DNA of 64,000 nucleotides from Acidobacteriota bacterium (lineage in GTDB: Bacteria > Acidobacteriota > Blastocatellia > Pyrinomonadales > Pyrinomonadaceae): NCBI GenBank assembly GCA_003697135.1, contig RFGC01000044.1:1-64000 (forward strand), written 5' to 3'. Shown piece by piece: positions 46,236 to 53,644 of this stretch. The notes beneath the pieces are model-generated. The model did not search any database. It was given only the letters and a program-made list of their open reading frames with translations, and was not told where the DNA came from. The first letter of the stretch is position 1. Every line of letters starts with the position of its first letter. The translations under genes and the position numbers were made by a program.

Positions 46236-46275
46236 ATCAGTCAATATCTGTCAAAATCAGTCAAGATCGTTCAAA
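46236..46275. repeat. four 10-bp phased repeats upstream of the arginase-family gene
   Basis: Units ATCAGTCAAT, ATCTGTCAAA, ATCAGTCAAG and ATCGTTCAAA follow one another exactly every 10 bp. On the minus strand the consensus is NTTGACNGAT. One-turn spacing suggests a regulator binding side by side on the same face of the helix, 79 bp upstream of the arginase-family start. Confidence 0.65.
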
Positions 46276-46531
46276 ATGATATGACATTCTTTCATTTTGA
46301 CCGAACGATTGATAAGTAAGCAATTCGACAATAAGCTGTAATTCTTTGTCTGGCTTTGATATAAGAGCGAACGTTAGTTTTTGGCATGGCGCATGCTTAC
46401 GTAAATTAGCGGAGCTAAGTTCTTTGAGGAACCTGGTAAAGAAAGGGAAGTGGATCAGGAGAAAGAACTGAGACACGATCAGGCCTCGCCCCGACTTTTA
46501 TAAGGGTTGGTTCTTTGAATTTTCTTCCGAG

Positions 46532-46689
46532 GGTTTTAGATTGGCTGTTGCCGGCTCGGTTTGCGCTAAAGTTTCTCCTCCTTCCGCCTCATCAAATCCC
46601 CAAAAACGGTTAACAGTCAATCTAAAACCGCCTTTTCCAGCAGCACTCATTCAATAAAGGCGAAGGTTTCCCGCTCCTTCGCCTTTTTT
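46532..46689 (+). ncRNA. candidate small RNA: 18-bp stem, anti-SD loop and terminator
   Basis: The arm at 46532-46549 (GGTTTTAGATTGGCTGTT) pairs with 46612-46629 over 18 bp with one G-U. The 62-base loop contains CTCCTCCTT at 46575-46583, which matches the anti-Shine-Dalgarno end of 16S rRNA. A strong intrinsic terminator follows at 46657-46685. There is no coding sequence on this strand upstream, so the terminator must end a non-coding transcript, or act as a leader attenuator for the subtilase. The 5' end is unknown; TATAAG near 46498 is a weak candidate -10 box. I could not match it to a known RNA family such as 6S, SRP or tmRNA. Confidence 0.55.
46657..46689 (+). terminator. strong intrinsic terminator with no upstream gene on its strand
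   Basis: AAGGCGAAGG (46657-46666) pairs with CCTTCGCCTT (46676-46685) around a 9-base loop and runs into TTTTTT. It works on the plus strand. Confidence 0.9.
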
Positions 46690-46820
46690 GATTTGTGAAA
46701 CTTTAATCTGCATTGAAATACCGAATACCAATTTAACTTCACGATATGACTGGCAAATCTGACGGCTCAGCTTTGAAAAATTCTGAGTTTGAAGTAGGCT
46801 TTTTGAGTGGTGTAGTTGTT

Positions 46821-48350
46821 ATGATGAAATGTTTTGCATCTTGCGTTTTCGTGTTTGTTTTTGTGATTAACTTTGCTTTTGCCGAAGAGGAATCGTTTGT
46901 TGAAGGAGAGTTGCTGGTAAAACTCAAGGAAGGTATTTCGCCTTCTAGAGTAGAGTCATTGAACAAGCGGCTAGGAGCGGAATTTTTAGAGAGTTTTGGC
47001 GACCTGAGATGGATAAGAGTAAAGCTTCCCTCAGGGTTTTCGGTTGAGGAAGCAATCAAAGAATACAGCCGTTTTCCTGAGGTTGAGATGGCTCAACCAA
47101 ATTTTTATTATCGTTTGCAAGTTACGCCGAACGATCCGAGTTTCGGAAGTCTTTGGGGATTGACAAAAATATCAGCACCATCGGCTTGGGATTTAACAAC
47201 AGGTAGTTCTGCGGTTGTGGTTGCTAACATTGATACCGGTATCCGATATACGCACGAAGACCTTGCAGCAAACATCTGGGTTAATACAGGTGAGATTCCC
47301 AATAACGGCGTTGATGACGACAGTAACGGCTTTGTTGATGATTACTACGGATACGATTTCAGATATAACGATCCAGACCCAATGGATGAAAATGGTCATG
47401 GCACGCATACGGCAGGGACAATAGGAGCAGTTGGAAATAATGCCTTGGGAGTTGTAGGCGTAAATTGGAGTGTTAAGATAATGGCAATAAAAATCTACAG
47501 CGCCGCAGCTAACGATACGACTTCGGCAATGCTGATAAACGCTTACAATTATGTTCGGATGATGAAAAATCGTGGTGTTAACATTCGTGTTACGAACAAT
47601 TCTTACGGTGATTGTCCAGAAGCCTGCGGATACGACCAGGCAACAAAAGACGCGCTCGAAGCTTTAGGAGAAGCTGGTGTCTTAAACGTTTTTGCCGCTG
47701 GAAACAATGGAAGAAACATAGACACTCAGCCATTTTATCCTGCAAGTTACGATTTGCCGCATATTTTGGCGGTTGCGTCTTCCACTTCAACCGATGCTAG
47801 ATCGAGTTTTTCAAACTATGGCGCTCAAAGTGTTGATTTAGCCGCTCCCGGTTCTGGAATTTTAAGCACTTACTACAGTTCAAACTCCAGTTATACGACT
47901 TTGAGTGGAACGTCTATGGCGACTCCACATGTTGCAGGCGCAGCAGCTCTCCTTTCGGCTTACAATCCTAGCCTTTCAGTAGCTTCACTCAAAGCAACTC
48001 TGATGAATACAGTTGACGTTTTGTCGAATTGGGTTGGACTTGTAAAGTCAAACGGAAGGCTAAACGTTGATAGAGCGTTGAGAAACCAAACTGTTTGCAA
48101 TTTTACGATTTCACAAGAAACAATAGATGTCCCTACGAAAGGAGGTGTTTTTACAGTTTCGGTAAGTGCGCCGCAAAACTGTGATTACAGCGTCAAGAGT
48201 AATGCAAGTTGGATAAACATTTTAAGTAACAAGGTGTTAAGCGGTAATGGAAGCGTTACATTTCGAGTGCGTGTCAATACCACAATCTTGAGAACAGGAA
48301 CAATCAAGATAGGTGACAGAATTCTAACAGTCAGGCAAAAAAGGAATTGA
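46821..48350 (+). CDS. exported subtilisin-like serine protease (S8) with C-terminal BACON domain
   Basis: Catalytic residues are seen in order: aspartate in NIDTGIRYTHED, histidine in ENGHGTHTAG and serine in SGTSMATPHVAG. A signal peptide (hydrophobic FVFVFVINFAFA) follows ATG 46821; an in-frame ATG at 46746 would add 25 residues and no better ribosome site, so I chose 46821. An inhibitor-like propeptide precedes the protease (about the first 90 residues after the signal). The last 85 residues have the pattern CNFTIS..SAPQNCDYSV..NASWI of the BACON domain, often linked to carbohydrate or mucin binding. It is secreted. The gene follows the putative small RNA and precedes an FG-GAP protein. 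Confidence 0.9.
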   Translation: MMKCFASCVFVFVFVINFAFAEEESFVEGELLVKLKEGISPSRVESLNKRLGAEFLESFGDLRWIRVKLPSGFSVEEAIKEYSRFPEVEMAQPNFYYRLQVTPNDPSFGSLWGLTKISAPSAWDLTTGSSAVVVANIDTGIRYTHEDLAANIWVNTGEIPNNGVDDDSNGFVDDYYGYDFRYNDPDPMDENGHGTHTAGTIGAVGNNALGVVGVNWSVKIMAIKIYSAAANDTTSAMLINAYNYVRMMKNRGVNIRVTNNSYGDCPEACGYDQATKDALEALGEAGVLNVFAAGNNGRNIDTQPFYPASYDLPHILAVASSTSTDARSSFSNYGAQSVDLAAPGSGILSTYYSSNSSYTTLSGTSMATPHVAGAAALLSAYNPSLSVASLKATLMNTVDVLSNWVGLVKSNGRLNVDRALRNQTVCNFTISQETIDVPTKGGVFTVSVSAPQNCDYSVKSNASWINILSNKVLSGNGSVTFRVRVNTTILRTGTIKIGDRILTVRQKRN

Positions 48351-48468
48351 TTAAAAATGACTTTTTCCGCCTTTGCGGCGTCTAAGACTCTGAAAAGGTT
48401 TGCAATTTGAGTGTTTTTGTTATTAAATGAAAAGTTACTATTTCAATGGATGAAGAAAGGATAAAGTC

Positions 48469-49416
48469 ATGAAAGCGAAGTTTTTCTTTTTACTGTTTTG
48501 TTTTGTCTTTTCAGCGGTTTCAGTTTACACGCAGACGAGCTTACTCAAAGCACTAGACTACGACAATGACAACAAAGCCGATTTTGCTGTATTTCGTCCC
48601 AGCAATAATACTTGGTATATTTTGCGTAGCGGAGGGGGTGGGTTTATCGCTCAATCGTTTGGTTCGGCTACTACAGATTATCTTGTGCCGGGTGATTATG
48701 ATGGCGATGGCAAATCCGATCTAGCTGTTTGGCGCGATGAGAACGGCGTTTGGTATAGGATAAATAGCTCAGATAATACTTTTGTTGCTGTTCAATTTGG
48801 CACAACAGGAGATGAGCCTGTGGCGAGAGATTATGACGGTGATGGCAAAACCGATTTAGCAGTAGTCCGCCGTTCGGGTGGTTCGATGTTTTGGTATGTT
48901 TTAAGAAGCCTTGATGGCAATCTTTTCGCTGCACAATTTGGAGCAAATACGGATTTTACGGCTCCGGGTGACTACGATGGCGATGGAAAGTTCGATTTAG
49001 CCGTTCAACGCCCTGGTTCAAATCAACAGTCAACCTTTTACATTTTGAACAGCAGCAACGGTAATCTTCAAGCCATAAGCTTTGGACTGAACAATGATTT
49101 GGTTGTGCCAGGAGATTATGACGGTGACGGAAAAACAGACATTGCTGTAGTTCGTGAAGGTAGCACTCCAACTTCAAATCTTTTCTGGTATATTCTACGA
49201 AGTTCCAATGGGACGCTTCTTTCATACTCTTTCGGGATAACCGGTTCAGATTTGATAGCCCAGGGCGATTATGATGGCGACGGGAAAACAGATGTTGCAG
49301 TTTGGAGAGATACTAACGGAACCTTCTACGCGATAAGCAGCCAAACAGGCAACCTGATAGTTCAGCCGTGGGGAATGTCAAATGACTTTCCTGTCGCTAG
49401 CTACGATACTCACTAA
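48469..49416 (+). CDS. secreted FG-GAP/VCBS-repeat protein
   Basis: After a signal peptide (FFFLLFCFVFSAVSVYTQ) the 315-residue protein consists of six repeats of about 45-50 residues. Each has the calcium-binding core DYDGDGK followed by (S/T)D(L/V/I)AV.R and a short W-Y-x-(L/I) strand. Such repeats form integrin-like beta-propeller blades, so one propeller is predicted. It has no catalytic domain and probably binds a ligand or surface. It ends at an intrinsic terminator and has its own likely promoter after the subtilase. Confidence 0.88.
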   Translation: MKAKFFFLLFCFVFSAVSVYTQTSLLKALDYDNDNKADFAVFRPSNNTWYILRSGGGGFIAQSFGSATTDYLVPGDYDGDGKSDLAVWRDENGVWYRINSSDNTFVAVQFGTTGDEPVARDYDGDGKTDLAVVRRSGGSMFWYVLRSLDGNLFAAQFGANTDFTAPGDYDGDGKFDLAVQRPGSNQQSTFYILNSSNGNLQAISFGLNNDLVVPGDYDGDGKTDIAVVREGSTPTSNLFWYILRSSNGTLLSYSFGITGSDLIAQGDYDGDGKTDVAVWRDTNGTFYAISSQTGNLIVQPWGMSNDFPVASYDTH

Positions 49417-49454
49417 AGCTCAGACTAAGTTAAGTAGATTTTCACATGCAAGAT

Positions 49455-49492
49455 GGGTTGAGGCTTGTGGATTCAGAGCCTCAACCCGTTTT
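49455..49492 (+). terminator. intrinsic terminator after the FG-GAP gene
   Basis: GGGTTGAGGCT (49455-49465) pairs exactly with AGCCTCAACCC (49477-49487) and is followed by GTTTTTATT. It ends only 12 bases before the start of the next gene. Confidence 0.9.
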
Positions 49493-49503
49493 TATTCTGA
49501 AAG

Positions 49504-50541
49504 ATGCAGAAGATCATAGATACCATAAGGCAAGAATTTCCTGAGAAAAAAATCGTCATCATCGGTGATCTAGTTGCCGATCAGTTTTTACATGGAACGA
49601 TTGATAGAGTGTCCAGAGAAGCACCCGTTTTTATTCTTCGCCACGAGAAAACAATAACCTCGGCTGGTGGTGCAGCAAATGCGGCAGTTAACGTAGCAAG
49701 TTTAGGTGGAAAGGTTTCTGTAGTAGGTTTGGTCGGAAAAGACAAAAACGGAGATGAATTGATTGCATGTCTTAAAAAAGCTGGTGTAGATTGTTCCGGG
49801 GTTTTGTCGTCTGATAATTTTCAAACTACTACCAAAGTTCGGATTCTAGCGAGCCGCCATTATGCTACTCGTCAACAAGTTCTCAGGATTGATTACGAAA
49901 ATGACAAGATACCAGACGATGAAGAAACCCAACAGAAACTAACAGAAAAATTTTTTAGTGTTTCAAAAGGGGCGAACGCAATTGTAATATCTGATTATAA
50001 CTACGGTGTAGCTTCAAGAAAACTGATACAGACAGCAAGAGAATTTGCTTTGCGAAATGGAATTCCTATCTTGGCTGATTCCAGATACAGACTCAAAGAA
50101 TTCGCTGGTGTGACTTCGGCAACACCAAATCAAGAAGAAGTAGAGGAGTTAATCGGTAAAAAGTTGAACGATGACAATGAACTCATCTCTGAATGTATTC
50201 GTCTTCGTGAGGTTTTGAATACTCAAGCCCTTTTGGTTACGCGTGGAAACAAAGGAATGATTTTGATTGAGCAGGAAAAGCCGCCACTTTTTTTGGAAGC
50301 TGTTGGATCAAAAGAACCAGTTGATGTAACAGGTGCAGGCGATACAGTTATAGCAACATACGCACTTTCATTAGCTTCGGGACTAGATTTTTCCCAATCA
50401 GCTTTTGTTTCCAATCATGCGGGCGGGATAGTTGTAATGAAAAAAGGAACTGCTTCTGTAAGTGCAGAGGAGTTGATTGAGTCTTTGTTGAAACATGATG
50501 CAAAAGAAGAGGGGAAAAAAGCAACAGATTTAAGCCGTTGA
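49504..50541 (+). CDS. hldE1: PfkB-family heptose 7-phosphate kinase (RfaE1-like)
   Basis: The 345-residue PfkB carbohydrate kinase opens with VIIGDLVADQFLHGTIDRVSREAP, typical of D-glycero-D-manno-heptose 7-phosphate kinase, and has SAGGAANAAVNVASLGG and the catalytic PVDVTGAGDT. It makes the 1,7-bisphosphate for ADP-heptose of lipopolysaccharide. The partner nucleotidyltransferase is the next gene, as separate proteins instead of the fused HldE of E. coli. The start lies 12 bases after a terminator's T-run, so its transcription start is puzzling; no ribosome site is clear. Confidence 0.88.
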   Translation: MQKIIDTIRQEFPEKKIVIIGDLVADQFLHGTIDRVSREAPVFILRHEKTITSAGGAANAAVNVASLGGKVSVVGLVGKDKNGDELIACLKKAGVDCSGVLSSDNFQTTTKVRILASRHYATRQQVLRIDYENDKIPDDEETQQKLTEKFFSVSKGANAIVISDYNYGVASRKLIQTAREFALRNGIPILADSRYRLKEFAGVTSATPNQEEVEELIGKKLNDDNELISECIRLREVLNTQALLVTRGNKGMILIEQEKPPLFLEAVGSKEPVDVTGAGDTVIATYALSLASGLDFSQSAFVSNHAGGIVVMKKGTASVSAEELIESLLKHDAKEEGKKATDLSR

Positions 50542-50590
50542 TATTTGAGAGTTTTGAAGCTTGAAGGATATAGAAAAGCAAGTCGTCTGT

Positions 50591-51079
50591 ATGATGAAAG
50601 ATTATCTTGCTCCAATTTTAGGTCGTGATGAGTTGGTTAAAGTAGTATCGGGCCAGAGAAAAGCCGGAAAGAAGATAGTGTTGGCCAATGGATGCTTTGA
50701 TTTGTTTCATGTAGGGCACGTTCGTTATCTAATAGGAGCTAAAGAATTAGGTGATGTTTTAGTTGTTGGAGTGAATTCTGACCGACAGGTTAAGAATTTG
50801 AAAGGCGAAGGGAGACCTTTGATACCTGAACATGAAAGAGCAGAAATAGTGGCGTCTTTGCGGTGCGTTGATTACGTAACAATTTTCGATGAACCGACGG
50901 TTGAAGAATTGATAAGAGCTATTCGGCCCGATTTTCACGCTAAAGGAACGGATTATACAGTTGAGACCGTTCCTGAAAAAGAAATTGTTAGAGAGTGTGG
51001 AGGTAAAGTTGCAATAGTGGGTGATCCTAAAAATCATTCCTCTTCTGCTCTGATCAAGCTTTTGAAGACAACAGGGTGA
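50591..51079 (+). CDS. hldE2: heptose 1-phosphate adenylyltransferase (RfaE2-like)
   Basis: This cytidylyltransferase-fold enzyme adds AMP to heptose 1-phosphate. Family motifs: [16 protein letters not shown] (nucleotide HxGH), [14 protein letters not shown], and HAKGTDYT near the C terminus. ATG 50591 gives 162 residues, close to other RfaE2 proteins; TTG 50561 is an in-frame alternative giving 172. It follows the kinase by 20-50 bp and forms the heptose operon with it. tRNA-Thr lies beyond, about 150 bp away. Confidence 0.9.
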   Translation: MMKDYLAPILGRDELVKVVSGQRKAGKKIVLANGCFDLFHVGHVRYLIGAKELGDVLVVGVNSDRQVKNLKGEGRPLIPEHERAEIVASLRCVDYVTIFDEPTVEELIRAIRPDFHAKGTDYTVETVPEKEIVRECGGKVAIVGDPKNHSSSALIKLLKTTG

Positions 51080-51178
51080 ATTTCAATGTTTCCGAGTGTT
51101 GAGTGTTTTATGCGAACTTTTGCTGGTTTTTTGTAGTTAACTATCTCGAAAATGCTTTTCAGCTTTGAGGTTCTACGC

Positions 51179-51207
51179 TTGCGTAAGGAAAGAGGTTTTT
51201 GTAAGAT
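51179..51207 (+). promoter_or_regulatory. candidate promoter of tRNA-Thr
   Basis: TTGCGT at 51179-51184, a 17-base spacer and TAAGAT at 51202-51207, 19 bases before the tRNA 5' end. The match is moderate. Confidence 0.45.
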
Positions 51208-51226
51208 TTTATTTGCGAATTTTTAA

Positions 51227-51299
<73 letters not shown>

Positions 51300-51312
51300 T
51301 TTACAAAGTTTA

Positions 51313-51340
51313 ACGCAGTTTTGAAAAAACTGCGTTTTTT
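51313..51340 (+). terminator. terminator of tRNA-Thr
   Basis: ACGCAGTTTT (51313-51322) pairs with AAAACTGCGT (51326-51335) around a 3-base loop and continues into TTTTTT, 14 bases after the tRNA. Confidence 0.9.
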
Positions 51341-51390
51341 CTTTTTATCCGGCTATAAAAGTCGAGGTTTTACCGTTGGCATAAGTGACA

Positions 51391-52119
51391 TCAAGAATTG
51401 ACGCTAGCTTTAGAATTGTCTTCTTTAGCTGAAGCAAAATCAGTTTGGTTGAGTTTTGAACGAATGATTCTGAGCATCTCTTGAAAAACTTCTTCTAAAT
51501 TCATTTCGCTTGTGTCTAGAGTTATTGAGCCTTCAGCTACTTTCAGAGGTGAATCTAGGCGGGACGAATCTCTTAAATCTCGTTCCTTGATTTCATGCAG
51601 GGTTTGCTCATAGGTGGTTTTATCACCTCTTTTGAGATTTTCCTCGTAGCGTCTTTGCGCTCTTGTTTCTGGTTTAGCAGTTAGAAAAAATTTGAAATCA
51701 GCGTCGGGGAACACGACACTACCGATGTCTCTGCCATCTAATACGCATCCTTTTTCAGCACTTTTTCCTATTTCTCTTTGCCTCTCAACTAAGATTCTAC
51801 GGACTTCTGGGATTGTTGATATGACAGATGCCGCATGAGAGACTTCGCTACTGCGGATTTCATCGGTAACGTCACTACCATTCAAAAAAATACGCTGGCT
51901 TTGTTCTAACGGTGAAGCTTCAAATTTTATGACTGAATTTTTTGTTATTTCAACGATTTTTTCTTTATCATCGAGATTGGCACCAGCTTTCAAGACAGCG
52001 AGTCCAGCGGCACGATACATTGCTCCTGTGTCAAGATAAAACAATCCCAATTCTTTAGCAAGCATTTTGCCTAAAGTGGACTTTCCTGCTCCTGAAGGGC
52101 CATCAATTGCTATTATCAT
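51391..52119 (-). CDS. cmk: cytidylate kinase
   Basis: Cmk phosphorylates CMP and dCMP. The Walker A GPSGAGKST lies near residues 6-14, followed by LDTGAMYRAA. The central GRDIGSVVFPDADFKFFLTA is diagnostic. The 242 residues include a C-terminal tail of about 20 residues (KEDNSKASVNS at the end) beyond the family core. It stands alone between tRNA-Thr and the M48 protease gene. Confidence 0.96.
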   Translation of the reverse strand: MIIAIDGPSGAGKSTLGKMLAKELGLFYLDTGAMYRAAGLAVLKAGANLDDKEKIVEITKNSVIKFEASPLEQSQRIFLNGSDVTDEIRSSEVSHAASVISTIPEVRRILVERQREIGKSAEKGCVLDGRDIGSVVFPDADFKFFLTAKPETRAQRRYEENLKRGDKTTYEQTLHEIKERDLRDSSRLDSPLKVAEGSITLDTSEMNLEEVFQEMLRIIRSKLNQTDFASAKEDNSKASVNS

Positions 52120-52218
52120 GATTTAATTGTTTTTGCACAAAGAAATCGCTTCTAGTTTACCTCACGTTCATTGACTTTTTGAAGTCCTTCAAAGGAAAAA
52201 TTTGGCTTTAGAATAAAA

Positions 52219-53424
52219 TCACTTCTCGGGTGTTGGAGAAGGTGAAGGTTCAGGCACACGACGTTTCAGTTGAGGTGGTTCATCTTTTACAGGTTGAGTT
52301 GAATCTTTAGTTTGAGTGCTTGCATCAGTCGGTTGACGACGCTTTAATGTCGGTCTAGAATCTTCTTCCGTGTTGTCTGAAGAAACCTTCAAAGCAACAT
52401 TCGTCATTCTCATCAGACGTTGTTTTACACGCTGAAACTCCGATGTGCTGACGATATATTCCTGTTTTTCTGGGAATCTTGCAATTAAAGCCAAAACTTT
52501 GTCGCGTCTTTCTATTGAAGGTGGATGGGTTGAGAAGAGCCTTTTCAAGGCGCTTGGTTTTTTACGATTCAGTGAAGCTAATTTTTCAAACATTGTAGCC
52601 ATCGCCGTTGGGTCATATCCAGCGGCATACAGATATTGAACGCCTAACATATCTGCTTCTTCTTCAGCGCTTCTCGAAAAATGAAGATAAGCTAGCCCTT
52701 CTCCTAAGCCACCGACGTTTTGCAAAATCGTAGAAGTTACGCCACCACCGAAGATAATACCCGCTAGGATGGCCATGCCGAGAAATCTGCTTTTGCCATA
52801 ATTTTCCATGGCATGACGTGCTGCTACGTGAGCAATTTCATGAGCCATTACGCTTGCCAATTCAGCTTCGTTGTCAGTTGCTAATATCAATCCTGTGTTG
52901 ACGTAAAAGTAACCGCCTGGCAAGGCAAATGCATTCACTTCATCACTTTCTATCACTTTTATTGTGAAGGGAATTTTAGCGTCTGAATGAAGAACCAAGT
53001 TTTGTCCAACACGATTGACGTATTCGCTAATTATAGGATCATCAACTATTTTTACTTGCCTTTCAATTTCCGCCGCTAATTGTCTTCCAATCTCGATTTC
53101 TTTCTCTTGTGAGCCGCCTAGCCAACCAAAGAAGCTATCACTTCCTCTGTTGATATTTCTTTTTCCAATCATCGAAGGGTCTTCTTTGACCGACAAAGGA
53201 CGATTGGTCCTAGTAGATTGCTTAGCTTTATCTGATTCTTCGTTTTGTGATTTTTTGTCTGATTTTTTAGACTGCTTCTTTTTTTCTTCTTTTTTCTCTG
53301 TCTTTTTTTCATCTTGAACTTGCTTGTCTTGGACTTGAGCAAACACAGCAGCCGAAGAAAAACACACATTCATGTAAAATGACAACAAAACAACGAGCGC
53401 CATGAATTTTCGTAGTGTTTTCAT
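52219..53424 (-). CDS. exported M48-family metalloprotease (BepA/YfgC-like)
   Basis: After a signal peptide (VVLLSFYMNVCFSSAAVFAQ), a lysine/serine-rich linker (about 35-85) leads to the M48 domain. The zinc site is HEIAH with a distal glutamate in EEEADMLGVQY. FALPGGYFYVNTG precedes it, as in BepA and Loi-type proteases that clear misfolded outer-membrane proteins. The C-terminal 70 residues are a charged, proline-rich tail. AGGAGG precedes the ATG. No tetratricopeptide domain like that of E. coli BepA is visible. Confidence 0.9.
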   Translation of the reverse strand: MKTLRKFMALVVLLSFYMNVCFSSAAVFAQVQDKQVQDEKKTEKKEEKKKQSKKSDKKSQNEESDKAKQSTRTNRPLSVKEDPSMIGKRNINRGSDSFFGWLGGSQEKEIEIGRQLAAEIERQVKIVDDPIISEYVNRVGQNLVLHSDAKIPFTIKVIESDEVNAFALPGGYFYVNTGLILATDNEAELASVMAHEIAHVAARHAMENYGKSRFLGMAILAGIIFGGGVTSTILQNVGGLGEGLAYLHFSRSAEEEADMLGVQYLYAAGYDPTAMATMFEKLASLNRKKPSALKRLFSTHPPSIERRDKVLALIARFPEKQEYIVSTSEFQRVKQRLMRMTNVALKVSSDNTEEDSRPTLKRRQPTDASTQTKDSTQPVKDEPPQLKRRVPEPSPSPTPEK

Positions 53425-53559
53425 ATTAGACCTCCTTTTTGTTCTAGATTCATTCTAACCTTAAGAGAATGCGAACGGCAACACTTTTATGATGAGTTGC
53501 AAAAGCTGAGGGTTGGTAAATCGGCTTTTACAAACTTTTCATTGGAACCTAAAATTTTC

Positions 53560-53565
53560 TATAAT
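53560..53565 (+). promoter_or_regulatory. candidate -10 box of the BrxC/PglY-like operon
   Basis: A perfect TATAAT lies 79 bp before the ATG at 53645. A -35 box at the right distance (TTTCAT) is poor. Confidence 0.35.
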
Positions 53566-53644
53566 CTTGCTCAATTGGTTTAACCTATGAAAGGAAAACT
53601 GGTAAATTATTTTTGGAAAAATTCCCGCAAGGTGAAATCAAACA

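Larger units (their letters stand above)
46158..46820. other. 660-bp region without a gene; contains repeats and a likely small RNA
   Basis: Between the arginase-family gene and the subtilase there is no convincing gene. It holds four phased 10-bp repeats (46236-46275), a long stem-loop (46532-46629) and a strong plus-strand terminator (46657-46689), each listed separately. A 71-residue open frame at 46261-46476 on the minus strand shows no family features or ribosome site. Confidence 0.7.

Noticed and set aside
46158-46244. Longer arginase-family protein from TTG 46244
   Set aside because: The added residues are not family-like and the start would overlap the phased repeats; ATG 46157 is preferred.
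46261-46476. 71-codon minus-strand open frame upstream of the small-RNA candidate
   Set aside because: No family resemblance or ribosome site, and its upstream end borders a structured non-coding region.
46480-46690. 6S RNA, SRP RNA, RNase P RNA or tmRNA
   Set aside because: The single long continuous stem and C-rich loop do not match the conserved motifs of these RNAs that I can recall, so only a generic small RNA is claimed.
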